A stretch of 64,000 bases of DNA from Athripsodes cinereus (Eukaryota > Arthropoda > Insecta > Trichoptera > Leptoceridae): positions 28,285,542-28,349,541 of the forward strand of contig OX388305.1 of assembly GCA_947579605.1 (NCBI GenBank). The letters run 5' to 3'. This document shows positions 37,216-49,127 of this stretch, one piece after another; position 1 is the stretch's first letter, and the number at the start of each line of letters is the position of its first letter. Both the position numbers and the translations under genes were made by a program. The notes below the pieces were generated by a model that saw nothing but the letters and a program-made list of their open reading frames with translations, was not told the origin of the DNA and did not search any database.

Positions 37216-37988
37216 AGAAGATTCACTTTGATGTTTGCCAAAAATGTATCGATTTTATCATCCTGCGTTACACATTTTTGCATTTTGCATTTATTAAATA
37301 ACAATGACCAACAAAACTTACGTTAAGTACAAAATTTTATGTTGTTTTGATAATATTTTATTTAACTTTTTATAACACTTAAGACATCTCAAATTTTGGA
37401 ATCTTTGCTGGTTCATATATTGAATGTATATTTTGTTAACATATTCTGGAATTGACTGTTAGATTTTTTCAAAATATAATATGTTCTGCGAAAACACCTT
37501 TTTAAACACATATAATGTTTGAAAAGTTTTAACGTACTTTTGCAGAAAAAAAAATATACCTCTAACAAATCGATCAATTCTGAAACATGATATTCCAATA
37601 CACTTAAAAAACTTCAAAGCACCTAAGATAAAAGTGATATTTTAATCAAAATTAATAAATCATTACAAGAAGTGGTTATATATTATATTCATTGGTATGT
37701 TTTAAGGCGAAATTCACAAAGGGAATTCTTAATGAAACTAAAATCTCTTTGAAAATAATCTGTAGCAGGTATGAAACAGGAAATCTGGGAACTTAGATAA
37801 TAATAATAGTAATAATAATTGTTCCACGATTTTGTATTACCTTTTTTACTTCTGTACATGAAATAATATTATGTTAATTTGAAGTAATAAAAGCAAGGTA
37901 TTTGTGGCGCAGAGGTAACTTTTCTAATTTTTCCCGGGTCTGGATGTAACATCATGTAGACGTTCTCAAGCGGATGTAAGTGTTATGT
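37216..37988. other. Gene-free AT-rich stretch
   Basis: No feature is recognised. Confidence 0.45.
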
Positions 37989-38060
37989 ACTCTCTGCCTA
38001 CTCCACTTGGGACACGGCGTGAGGGTAAAGTATAGTATAGATAGTATAGTAAGTAACATG
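37989..38060 (+). mobile_element. LINE-A, extreme 3' fragment
   Basis: TACTCTCTGCCTACTCCACTTGG with GACACGGCGTGAGGG and then a degenerate (TATAG)n tail. This is only the last 40 bp of LINE-A plus its tail, an extreme 5' truncation. Confidence 0.82.
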
Positions 38061-39714
38061 TGTTTCTGTTTGGTGCATTGTATATAATTATAATGTAGCG
38101 TCACATTAGTACCGATGCAAGATTCATATTAGCTTCGTTCGTGATTAGCTCGATCTGTGTGAGTAGTCCAAATGTATGTAAAAAAGGTGAATTAAAGCCA
38201 GCAATTTTAAAAATTATTTCGATATATTCAAAACAGCATCTTGATTACCCTGAAGTTAATGTAAATCCAACAAAATGAGGTACTTCTTTCGAGAACTTTG
38301 ATAATAGAATAAAATCATACGTGAATAATTTATTTTGTATTTGAATAGATGTGGAATTGAAAGTTACTTATTTACCAAATCAACCAGAAAGTGTGAAAGT
38401 GTACAAGTATCTGCATTGAATCAAATTCTTACAAGCTACTTTTTCTATATTTTGTGATAGCATTTAATTATTAAGAGTAAAACCGTATTTCAAAAGAAAA
38501 CGTACTAGCGAGATATATCACGTCGAAGTGAATAATGAACAAATCCAAAACTACTTTCAGATTACTTTTTTGGTAAAACCTTCACATCACATGTCCACAG
38601 GAAAGGTAAATGGTAGAGGTCAAGATAAAAAATGAAGTTCGAGAGATTTAATGTACCCTTGAAAAATTACACTCATGTTAAGTATATAGATCTGTGTAAG
38701 TTTTTTTAATGTCAGCCTAAGATATGTTTCTACATTTTTATTAGTTATTTGATACTAAAATTAATGTGTTAATATATTTAAATGACGAGAATATTAAGAG
38801 CGGCTATTTTTTTCACTAACAAGGACTAGATAGCTTAGATGATTGTCATCTACAATACACTATTACTTTGATAACAATATCAAAGTGTTGAGAATGTCAA
38901 GGAAAGAGAATATCCAACTGGTAGTAAATCCCTCTCAACAAAGAATATATTTTTCTTTAATATATTTACGAAGGAGTGAATTACAAAATATGGTTATGTT
39001 TTATAATTTTACTGTATCTTCGTTAGAATAGAGTCAAACTGAATGCTCAAAGAGTAAGTAAAATTATGCCTGTCAGCTACGTATAATAAACGTGTAGGAG
39101 TACATATGTTTACTTAGAAATAATAACAAGATAATCTGAGAGAAAGTTTCAAATTGTTTAAAATAAAAATATTATTTGATATTATAAGTACGATTTTCTC
39201 CCAATTCTCTTTAATGGGACTATCATCGGCACCCGATCGTTGATGAGTTTAATGAGTTGAATTTTGTTCCTTATAGTATAGGCACATCATTGATTGAATG
39301 AATGGAAAATATTACGAGAAAAGTATCCGTGAATAGATAAAGTATATTTTCCGATAATATTATTCATGAAAACAAAATGAATTCACCGTCCCGAACATTA
39401 TCGTAATAGCATCTCTTTAAGTACCAACCCACCAAATTAAATCGAAATGCAAACATTGTTATGGGTACCTATCTATTTATTATGAAACCACATACTCTTT
39501 TTCAATCATTTCACATATCAACTCATCTCATGTATCCTATGGAATAGAACAAAAAGTACAATGTAAAATATACAAAACTAATCGATTAGAATATTCTGCT
39601 CTAGTGATTTTTCTATAATCCTATAAAATATTATGTAGAATAATATTACGAAAATATTATGTTCTATATATAACGCGTTTGTTTATACAGTATATTTTTC
39701 ATATAATGACTTAA
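38061..39714. other. Gene-free AT-rich stretch
   Basis: No gene or repeat family is recognised. A frame at 38843-39031 shows no identifiable domain. Confidence 0.45.
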
Positions 39715-39745
<31 letters not shown>

Positions 39746-39908
39746 TATATCTGGGTTTTTGTTATAAACCCAAATACAACCTCATACACCTTTCACAGTA
39801 AGCTACTAAAAGCTTGTGTCGTGAAAGGGGAGTTTGCCGGCACCTGGTATCGAACCACGGACCCCTTGTTCACGAGGCCGAGACTCTACCTCCAGGCTAC
39901 TGACGAAC
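39715..39908 (-). mobile_element. tRNA-derived SINE, copy 2, with A26 tail
   Basis: Full-length copy on the minus strand. The head (GTAGCCTGGAGGTAGAGTC, then GTGGTTCGATACC) is at the high-coordinate end. The tail is a pure run of 26 A residues, seen as T at 39715-39740. The body hairpins described for the family are intact. The long uninterrupted tail suggests recent insertion. No convincing target duplication was seen. Confidence 0.9.
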
Positions 39909-41815
39909 TCACGCTCGACAATATTCGGGAAATAATTTTCACAAAAATATTTTAACAAAAAGATATATAGTTATTCCACTGTTGACTTTGTTAATTTGCG
40001 AGCCGACTTTCAAGAGCTTCTGAGAGTAAACTACATATCTTATTTGTTAATAAATAATTAATATGGACTTCCACCAAGCGGAGTTTTCAAGCCATTTCAT
40101 TACCTACCATTTGAACTGATTCAAATATTTGATTCATCTTTATTTTTGCTCTACCGCTTGTGATAAATATATTTTGATGGGAATTTTCAAACAATGAGTG
40201 TCAGTATGAATTTTGGAAATGTTCAGTTTGATTCGTTTTCAAAAGCGTTGAAAAGAAGTTGTGTTGGATTAACGTGTTGCTTTATACTATCACTATATTG
40301 TTACTATCTACTTGTAACGTGTTAGACAGCATAGAACTACGAGTGAACATAGAAATATTTTCGAAAATGTGAAGTTTCTAGCAGGTTTATAGAAGGTCTA
40401 TTGTTTGTCGACCTAATTTCGTGGCATAAAAAACATAGGTATATATTAATACTTCTTCTGCTCCTGCGTATTATATAGAATATTACCGCACATAACAGAT
40501 GCCTCTTTTTATAACTCAAATACAAAATGTGGACATTCCCATGCCACGATAGATATTTGTTTTTGCAGAGTCATAAATGATTGCAAGTAGATATACTCGT
40601 TTTGTCAAAAATCTTTTTTATATAATACATAAGTATTTAAATTTTAGACAGACCCTTGCAATGAATTTGTGTTTTTTGAAATTTTAAATAAAGAAACTCA
40701 TTCTTGTATATCAACTGAATATAAAGATAAGTAAATTTCCTTCCATCACTTATAAGGATATACATATGTAGAATAAAACAATACAGATACCTAGAGTGTT
40801 CTTTTGTTATTATTCAAATAAACAAAATATTATTAGAGTCTTCGTCATTAAATTTCTTAAGTACATGCCACTTGTACACTGGTACTCCAAATTTGTAAAA
40901 CATTATTTGTAATTGACAGTGAGCATTGATGATCGATATCAGTTAAAATGGTTTGTGTATTATTAGTTAGGAATATAAAATAATTTTTGATTATTGAATT
41001 GTTTGTTAATTATTTATTATTTTCAAATACATCCCTAACTCATTTTACGACACTGAGTGAAGATAAGATTAACCGGAATATTTATAAAAAAAATACATAA
41101 AAATATACATCAAGTTTCGTCATTTTTATTTAACAAATTGTTATTGGAAGAGCCTTAATTTAAATTAACTTTCCGAAAGTCATCATTTCGTCAAAAATCC
41201 CGCCCTCGTTATTTCTTAATACTTACTTTAACTTGTGAAAATTTGATAAAAGTAATTACAAAATTTTACCAATTTTCTCAAGCCTTAGTACATGAATAAT
41301 ACTAAAATAAAACAGAATTGAATATTTTCATTAGACTGATCTACAAATTACTTATAACCTTTGTAAATAACATAATCATCTTCTACAAGTTGACAGTCTG
41401 TTTATGTAATTGATGAAGATATTAGAGAAAAAATCACAACCAAATCAGAAATCAGATACATACATTAATATATCCGAGCTGAGTCTAATACCATATGCAA
41501 AGGTATGAATGAACCAAGTCTCTGTCCGTGACTGTGTACACTAAAATGGGGTATAAACTTTAATCTCATATTAACTCCTATGAAAAAATATGTGATCTTT
41601 CGGAATGCGTGATTGTTTTCCTCATGCATTTTGGATGACAATCAGACTAGTATAATATATGTATATGCAAAGTTTTGATAGATTATTGTCAATGCCCTAA
41701 ACAATAATTAATCCTTTTAGTATACTACTTTCTTTTTTCATCACGATATATTTTTTTTAATTCATACAAACCTTACTATAAATTTGTTTATGTATGAAGA
41801 TTGTTTTGATGTTTG
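39909..41815. other. Gene-free AT-rich stretch
   Basis: No coding feature or repeat family is recognised. Confidence 0.45.
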
Positions 41816-41901
41816 CTTGCATTATTTTTGATCACATAGGAGTTTTTTGGAGATTGTATTGGCTTTTCCTTGCATTATTTTTGATCACATAGGAGTTTTT
41901 A
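41816..41901. repeat. Local direct duplication, period 53
   Basis: CTTGCATTATTTTTGATCAC followed by ATAGGAGTTTTT occurs at 41816-41848 and again at 41869-41901. Confidence 0.9.
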
Positions 41902-43767
41902 AATTGGTATTTAATGACCTATATTTGCATATATAATCTTTTTAAAATCAATGTATAAGAAATTTTTTATATGTATGATTATATCTTGTAAATGACAATC
42001 TTAGCCTCAAGTTGAATGATAAATAAAAAGATAAATAACAAATTACGTACAGATTATTTTACGTTTTCCAATTACATTTTTACATTATAACGTAATCGTG
42101 GCTGTTTTAGGTGAAAAGTGAAAATAAGCTTTGATAAATAGAAAGAAATCAAATAGATTATTTAATTCTTCATATCTCATTCTTAATAAATTTTGTAGTG
42201 TTATGATTACAGGCACTATTTGCTATTGTTATTTGATGAATTGGTTTGTGCCTATGGTTGATATGTTGAAGTGAAACTTGACTTGATAGCATTATAATCT
42301 CGTAGGCACCTGAAATATGTGTAGGTATAGTATAAACTGTTACACTTATAACAATATAGAAACGGATAATATCTTTACAGATAGCAAATCATTAATAAAT
42401 ATTTTCAGCAAAGTAATTTCCCCTGAGGAACGCCGCGCATTGTAAACCCACTCATGCCTACGTACTTCGAGTTGTAAAAAACTTTTTTTCAGGTATTCGT
42501 TCCTGTTGACATTTTTTTTTACAAATTCATATCAAATGTGTTTGGAATGCCAATAATCTCACATATTATGATTTGGTAGTGTATGACATAAAGTAAAATG
42601 TGTCTTATGTAAAAAAAATTGAGCACATGATTGAGAACATGAGCACAAAATGAATTGTTCGTTTTTTGAGATTTTTTCAGATTACATGAACGTATCTAAC
42701 CGTGGATTTTTTGTAGATATGTCTTATTTTACCTAGAGAAAAATATTCTACAAAAATTATTAAGTAATTGTATTTTTGTACGTAGGACGTTTCACATGTA
42801 CCTATACCTACATAAAAAATTTACGTTGGACTGATTGTATGTAGGTTAGGTTAGGTTAGGTCTGGTATTATTTTATGCTAAATCACATTTATTGTAAATT
42901 ATTTGCGTTGGATTTTAGGTTAGGTCTGGTGTTATTTTATGTAACAGCATTGAGTACAAAAATGCATTAAATTAATCTCATGAAATTGATCAAATTTAGA
43001 TGGATTATCATCTCTCGGGTAATAAAATAAATAATTACGTGAATATAACTAGAAGATTCATAAATTTAATCGAAATGCTTTCATCTTATTTGACATTTCA
43101 CCCCTTATTTCTTTTTAAGCAACTGATAATGAATCTAATTTAAGACACTTATGTCTTCGATAATACTTCAGAGTAATAACAGACATTGCGAGAATCTAAC
43201 ATTTCACTTAAAGAAATGTGTTTGAGTGAAATGTTTAGTTTTAATGTAATGTAATTAAATATCATATACGACGACCTATATGTTCCACAACGCTTTAAAA
43301 GAGCAAGAGATATATCTATTATTTTGAAGATTCTATGATTTGAATTATTCGCATTACAAAACAAAGACTTTATATGTGTATGAAAATATTAAATTGTAAG
43401 AAAAACTTCATGTTGAATTCACACCCTAGTTAAGCTTTCCAAAGTATAACATTCACTCATACTTACACTGGTGAGTTGCAAAAGCTTCGACATAAAAATT
43501 TACTTATACAAGGTACCCCACTGGTGTTTGATACATGCTAGACTTTTAGGAATACGAGGCCGGGTGTTGGCAACACTTTATTATTTAATCTACCCAATGG
43601 GAAAGTTTTTCGAGTACCTATAATGCTAATAATAAGAAAGTTTATAATAATGTTGATTTTGATGGAGAAAATCTTTGCAGTATTCCCGTTATTTATTTAC
43701 TCGGGTATATTTTTATTTATTTTATTGTACTCTAAATTCAAAATAAATATATTTTCATTGTGAGTTA
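41902..43767. other. Gene-free AT-rich stretch
   Basis: It contains the short TTAGG cluster listed separately. A small GC-richer patch at 42420-42480 (CCCCTGAGGAACGCCGCGC) is unassigned. Confidence 0.45.
42844..42941. repeat. Short TTAGG cluster inside a 64-bp direct repeat
   Basis: Three TTAGG-type units lie at 42844-42860. A 27-base segment, TTAGGTTAGGTCTGGTATTA plus TTTTATG, at 42851-42877 recurs at 42915-42941 with one mismatch. This is too short to be a telomere. It may be an interstitial remnant or coincidence. Confidence 0.7.
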
Positions 43768-43856
43768 ACACCCGTTTTTTTATAGGATACTCGAAAATCT
43801 ACAAAAAAGAGTGGGAGATCTATTATTTAATGGGAATTCCTTGAGGTGAGCTAACA
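43768..43856 (-). mobile_element. Element Z, 5' fragment
   Basis: CACCCGTTTTTTTATAGGATAC, TCGAAAATCTACAAAAAAG and AGTGGGAGATCTATTATTTAA correspond to the 5' third of Z (CACCTGCCTTTTACAGGACAC and following). Confidence 0.62.
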
Positions 43857-44670
43857 TGAGCTGCCAAAACTATTAAGTATCCTTTTTTATAAATGTGGTG
43901 TGAGTATGCGTAAAATACCGTCCATAACATATTAAGCATCTATAATTGAAAATCAAGACAAAACACACACAAACAATAATATTTCTATGGTACAGAAGAG
44001 TTAAATTTCACGATTATTTATCAAGTGTAAGAACGTTACTGATTATTCTCATAACTACAGAATAGTAAGAAAGTAAACAGAAACAAAACGCTTGTTAAAT
44101 TTTTTATTAATTTATTAAGAATTGTTTATAAAACGTGAAAACCACGTTAAACATGGTATTAAAAGTGGTTTGCGTGGTATACTCGTACACTTTTGTAAAA
44201 CAGATAATAGTGTTATTTCGTTCAATAAATAGTTGAGTATGTCGTTTCACAGTGTCAACACTGAATCATTAAATTCAATCTTATTCAAATGTTATGTTCA
44301 CCTGTCTCGGCAGGCAGTTATTTAAATTGCTTTCTCATAGTCCAGCTAAAACTGATGGCCGTAAAGAAAGTGCGTGTTCTACATACTTATCGATTTTTAT
44401 TATCGTCCATCTGCAAACTAAGTCTGTTATGAACTTACTACCTACATATATCCTCACATTTCACATACAAAAAAATCAAATTAAATATAATTATGTTGGC
44501 TTATATCAGTGTAGTTTAAAATATTTCAATATAAGTATCTTAATAAAAACAAAACGAAAAAAAAGTGTTGATAGGTTATAGATTTAAGTATCTAAACACA
44601 TACAAAACGAAGAAAGTGTTAATGATTACATTAGAAAGTAAATAAAGAAATTAAAATTAATTTTAAGGTT
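43857..44670. other. Gene-free stretch
   Basis: The 95-codon plus frame 44294-44581 has no recognisable domain or good context and is not called. Confidence 0.4.
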
Positions 44671-44871
44671 ATACTATACCCTCACGCCATGTCCCAAGTG
44701 GGGTAGGTAGAGAGAACGGAACGCCAAACAGATCTATCTTTACACACTTCCTTCGCTTCCTCCACATTCATACAGTTCCTCATACACGCACGTCGGTTCC
44801 TCTTACTCAACACGCGGCCGTCCTTGAGAATTTGATCCACGTGATCAAGCATTTGATCCACGTGATCAAGC
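44671..44871 (-). mobile_element. LINE-A 3' end, truncated, with a duplicated junction
   Basis: The reverse complement of 33480-33670 is reproduced at about 95 percent: ATACTATACCCTCACGCC at the low end through TCCTTGAGAATTTGATCC. At the 5' end of the insert the 20 bases TTTGATCCACGTGATCAAGC appear twice, at 44831-44850 and 44852-44871. The coding remnant runs from WLDHVDQ to the stop. Confidence 0.9.
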
Positions 44872-44949
44872 TTGAGGTTATTTTAAGTTGTAAAATTTAT
44901 TTTTGTTACATTTTTATAGTAATAAATAGAAAAGAAATAAACAAAACAG

Positions 44950-45110
44950 TTTGTTGGTAGCCTGGAGATAGAGCCTCGGCCTCATGCAGAAGAGGTGCGC
45001 GGTTCGGTCACAGGTGCCGGCAAACTCCCCTTACACGACACAAACTTTAGTTTACTGTGAAAGGTATATGGGTTAGAAACAAAAAATCAGAAACATCTTC
45101 TATAAAAAAA
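44950..45110 (+). mobile_element. tRNA-derived SINE, copy 3 (diverged)
   Basis: GGTAGCCTGGAGATAGAGCC, then GCGCGGTTCGGTCACAGG, GTGCCGGCAAACTCCCC and TTACTGTGAAAGG. Point differences in the B-box-like region (GGTTCGGTCAC) and loss of part of the 3' hairpin mark it as older than copy 2. Confidence 0.82.
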
Positions 45111-46615
45111 ATATTGGATCAAGATATGAATATCTTCAATCTCTTCCTTTCTTAAAAAAGATAGATTTATGATGGCACTAGGAATAATTTACATAAGGTT
45201 TTTGGCTTGTCGAAAGAATATTTTTTTATATTTAATTATTTCAAAAGTTTTTTGACATGAACTCATTTTTAATTATTTTTTTTAGGTAGGTACATAGACT
45301 CATTATTTTTAATTTGTAGATTTATTTATTTAGTGTAGGAATGTTTACAATTAATATCCTCACATGATGACACATATTTTAATGTAAGTATTTATATGTC
45401 CTTCATTAAAATTTATTTTAATATTTTCACATAACATTTTCAAAGATTGTGTTTACTTTTTTACAACTATTTTATTTACGGAAAATTGAAGAATCTGTCT
45501 ACACTAAAGTTACACAATGGAAAATATGTACACATTTAATACCCGTAGGCCTAGGTCTGGTTCTAACAACTATCTATTAATAAATTCACAAGTAGAGATC
45601 GATAATGTTTTCTGAAGTTATTGTCAGGACGTGTGATGGTAGAAGTAGTGAGCACTGAGTAGTCTATCCAACAGACACGTGTTGAGCACGCCGGCTTTGC
45701 GTAATTTTTTTACAATAGTTCAAATCGACTTTCTTCTGAGTAACTCTCAAAAACTACAGAATTATGTCTGGATGAAAAGGATTTATTTATTCCAGTTGAA
45801 GGTAATTTCGACACATGTAATTTATTTAACTGACAACTTATTTGATTAAGCTGACAGTAGCGATGTATTGTGCTCGTATAACATTGTAGAGTATTTGTGT
45901 GCTAATACATTTTTTAGTCACACAATTTCTTGTGTACAATCGTAGGTACTTCTGTATTAAAAACACTGTATGAAAACAGGGTATTAGGATATTTTTCTTA
46001 TTATAACTTAATAATAGTGACTAAAAATAGCTTTAACCCACCAGCCTTATGTTATATTACGTAGAAATGTAGCTTTTTTGCATGGGAAAAATGTTGTGTC
46101 TGTAAAAATGTTACTCTCGTAAATAAATCGAATAGTACAATAAAACATTTATTTTATTCATTTCGCAAGAAATAATGTTGTAATCCCATGTATAAACAAA
46201 CTGGTGATAGGATATAATTTTTAAAATGTGTGTTAGAGATAAAGATAATTTGATTGCAGAGGAAGTGAAGTCTATTTTCGCTTAGACTAAACTAAATTTA
46301 GTAGACAAAACATAGACAGACCTATGGTATGAGTTGATAAGTATATTCCCTAGAAATCATTAATTAATGGAAATTGGATTAACTTAAGTTGTACTAGCAA
46401 TGAAAAGGCAAAATAAGTGAGTGTCTATTATTGTTTAATATTAATAAAAATGCTTTTGACATAATGACTTTGAAATCACACGTGGAATATAAATTTCTAG
46501 CTATATGGTTCCATGAAAATACGAAAAAACTACTCAATGTAGACGGTTTAAATAATTACGAGTATGTTTTATTATTTTAACATAATTCTACAAATATGCA
46601 AATTTGGTAATCATA
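45111..46615. other. Gene-free AT-rich stretch
   Basis: Nothing is supported. A slightly GC-richer patch at 45620-45710 has no identified origin. Confidence 0.4.
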
Positions 46616-46864
46616 AATGTAAATATTTGGCTGAGAAGAATGGTGCTCGGAGACGTGGACGTCCGAGGATTAAATGGCAAGATCATTTAAATCAAATCCT
46701 ACAGGATGGTCACGTGTTGAGCACATTGAACAGGAGAGCATGCATGAGGAATTGTATGACAGTGACGGAAGCGAAAGAAGTATGCAAGGATAGAAGGAAG
46801 TGGCGCTCGATCCTTTCTGCCTACCCCGCGAGGGAAGCGGCGTGATGGTATGTATGTATGTATA
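46616..46864 (+). mobile_element. LINE-B 3' end, second copy
   Basis: The frame continuing to 46845 encodes YLAEKNGARRRGRPRIKWQD, HLNQILQDGHVLSTLNRRAC, MRNCMTVTEAKEVCKDRRKW and RSILSAYPAREAA, then a TATG-repeat tail. It aligns with 12060-12299 with only a few changes. It is truncated about 80 bp further in than that copy. The upstream part of the 93-codon frame (from 46564) is flanking DNA, not element. Confidence 0.87.
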
Positions 46865-46898
46865 AATGTAAATTTTATTTCATAATATTTTAAAATTT

Positions 46899-46926
46899 AC
46901 TATATTAAACTATACTTTACCCTAAC
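46899..46926 (-). mobile_element. LINE-A tail, left part of a split copy
   Basis: ACTATACTTTACCCTAAC is the reverse complement of the LINE-A terminus and tail. The copy continues beyond the E insertion at 47126. Confidence 0.7.
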
Positions 46927-47125
46927 TAGAAAAATATCACCTTCTCCAACTGATCCAAGCCGAGGACCCTGTAGGAGACAAATGTCCTGGCTGCGAAGCA
47001 TAAGGGAGTGGATTGACATTCGAATTGTGGAGGAGCTGTTCCGAGCGGCGAAGGACAAATACAGGTTCACCGAGGTGATCGCCAACGTTGAGGGGATCAG
47101 GCAGGACACATGAAGATGAAGAAGA
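46927..47125 (+). mobile_element. LINE-E 3' end nested in LINE-A, 9-bp target duplication
   Basis: The plus strand encodes RQMSWLRSIREWIDIRIVEE then LFRAAKDKYRFTEVIANVEG and a stop, followed by AGATGAAGAAGA. This matches the terminal segment of insect LINE polyproteins of the SWL.NIR.W...VEELFR..ED...VIANV type. Perfect 9-bp duplications TACCCTAAC at 46918-46926 and 47126-47134 bound the insert inside the LINE-A copy. It is 5'-truncated. Confidence 0.87.
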
Positions 47126-47222
47126 TACCCTAACGTCATATCACAAATAGGGTAGCCCGAGTGGACGGAACGCTAATTTGCAACGTTTTATCAACCATTC
47201 TTCTCAGCGATACTTTTCCATA
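47126..47222 (-). mobile_element. LINE-A, right part of a split copy with internal deletion
   Basis: CCCTAACGTCATATCACAAATAG then GGTAGCCCGAGTGGACGG reverse-reads as the WRSV..YP..D.. terminus. It is followed at once by GCAACGTTTTATCAACC and ATTCTTCTCAGCGAT, which reverse-read as LRRMVDKTL. The roughly 300 bp normally between these in LINE-A are missing. Confidence 0.78.
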
Positions 47223-48386
47223 AATTTGGTTTACTGGTATACTCACTTATGGGAAATAACTAGAAATACCCAGTCTGTTTGTCAAAAAAATATATGTTGT
47301 TTGCCTCATGGAAAAATGTCATATTTTTATTCAGAAATACATAGATGTGAAAGAAGTTCAATTCTGACTTTCGATTTATTCAGTCTTAACCCACAAGTGT
47401 GTACTTTGAGAGTGGGTTCATTTTAATTTATTACAAGCCTATTATTACTTACATAGAATGTGTATTTTAGTTTGCTTTGGAGTGCAAATCGGTATCTTTT
47501 TCATATTTCATTATCTAATTTATCACTTTTACTACTACTGCGGTAGCAATTGAGTATCACATCGACTGCACATAAAAATACAAAACTACTTAGTATTTTT
47601 TTGAGTCTATAGGTTATTACGCCTTTGATCAAAACAAAGCACATCCATTGTACAGTACCCACTTTACCTAGTTGAAAAACGAATAAACGAATTAATGTAT
47701 GAAATTTTCGTACTCGTTTTGATATTATACATACTTTCACAATATTTGCTATTCTCATTTTGCTTCGGCTTAAAAAATATATACATAAATTATGAATATT
47801 TTGGCTGGTTTTCAAAGAGAGCTTTAGCTACGTTACAATATTAATGCTACGAAAGTATAGAATTACATTTTATATCACCACCTATACATCACCATGCATT
47901 CTAAATGAGAAGAAGAATTTCTATATGTGAACCAATCGTTTCAAAATACGCTTTCTCTTTTTATTTTATTCGTTAAGATGAACGTCTGTAGAGATGATTA
48001 TTTATTTTCAAAAACCTTACTTAGAAATTGAATATTAAATAAACTTGATGTTAGAATAGAATAAATTATTTAATCGAAGAGGGAATGTTCGTTTGGTAAA
48101 TTTTGATGTAGAAGACAATCATTGCCTCGTCACGGATGTATATAGGTATGTTGTGTATTACTTTTCGAAAGTACCTATTTAGAGAATTGAATTCCTCGAA
48201 AGTATAATCTCACAAAACAATAACCTATTAGTTTTTATAAAATTACGACATTCTGTCCCTTGTAAAACGATTTGTGCTAAATTCGATATTTTAAGAAGGC
48301 ATCATATCATTTATCTATATAATTTAATTTTTTGGTGGATTTTAAAATTTTGACATATACAAAAAGGGTTTCAGATTGCAGAAGGC
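47223..48386. other. Gene-free stretch
   Basis: The 104-codon minus frame at 47501-47815 has no recognisable domain or splice context and is not called as a gene. Confidence 0.4.
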
Positions 48387-48712
48387 AAGACATGTTTATT
48401 TATTTATTAACATAATATACGGCTAAATAGCCTTTAAAGTACAATAACTTACAAAAACAAACTTGAAACAAACACAATCAACACATAAGTGACAATGAAT
48501 ACAAAAACATGACAGTAGTAACTACAGGGGATTCTCAACGGAAAGCATGTACCCTCGCATAAACCTGCTCACAGCACATCTCCTCACAGTGTACTCCGAA
48601 TCGTTGAAAATATCGATCTCACTGTAATTGAGATATGTTAATCGGATACTGAACTTCAGTTATCTCGCTATACAAATTGTACAAGTCTCTTATTGGGCAA
48701 CCGACGAAAACA
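48387..48712 (-). mobile_element. Probable LINE-F 3' end
   Basis: The minus strand reads MDHVFVGCPIRDLYNLYSEI then, after a frameshift, SEIDIFNDSEYTVRRCAVSR and FMRGYMLSVENPL with a stop, followed by about 110 bp of untranslated sequence ending in AATAAATAAATAAA. Two adjoining open segments plus a poly-adenylation-like tail suggest a decayed retrotransposon or retrocopy 3' end. The family is not certain. Confidence 0.55.
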
Positions 48713-48937
48713 TGGTCCATTATAAAATATTTCATATCTATTAATTTTACATAAACTGTGATTAGGTTAATTTTTTTACAATTTGTTATTTTTCAATTTT
48801 AATTTGCTACAATTTAACGATCAGAGTGATAATTTGGAGCGTTAAGTCCACTAACTAATGACTTCTCCACATGTAGGAGATGTCATATGATATGGATAGA
48901 TAAATCATTTTTATTTGTATAACTTTTAATTTGAGAT
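48713..48937. other. AT-rich spacer
   Basis: CTAATGACTTCTCCACATGTAGG at 48852-48874, with GATGTCATATGATATGG after it, might be a degraded Z terminus. Too weak to call. Confidence 0.35.
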
Positions 48938-49080
48938 GTGAACAAGGGGTCCGTGGTTCAATCTTAGGTGCCGGCAAACTCCCCTTTCACGACACAAGCT
49001 TTTAGTAGCTTACTGTGAAAGGTGTATAAGGCTATATTTGGGTTTATAACAAAAACCCAGATATATATTTTTTAAAAAAA
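48938..49080 (+). mobile_element. tRNA-derived SINE, copy 4 (5'-truncated)
   Basis: Starts inside the head at GTGAACAAGGGGTCCGTGG and runs GTTCAATCTTAGGTGCCGG, ACTCCCCTTTCACGACAC, AAGCTTTTAGTAGCTTACTG, then GGGTTTATAACAAAAACCC and a short A-run. Both body hairpins are perfect. The A-box-like region is missing. Confidence 0.86.
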
Positions 49081-49127
49081 CTTTATTTCTCGGATGTTAC
49101 AGGAGTCCAAAGACTCCTATTAAAAAA

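Noticed and set aside
42844..42860. Telomere end
   Set aside because: Only three to four TTAGG units inside ordinary sequence.
47501..47815. 104-codon minus-strand gene
   Set aside because: The peptide is dominated by residues expected from AT-rich DNA and no domain or transcript signal is visible.
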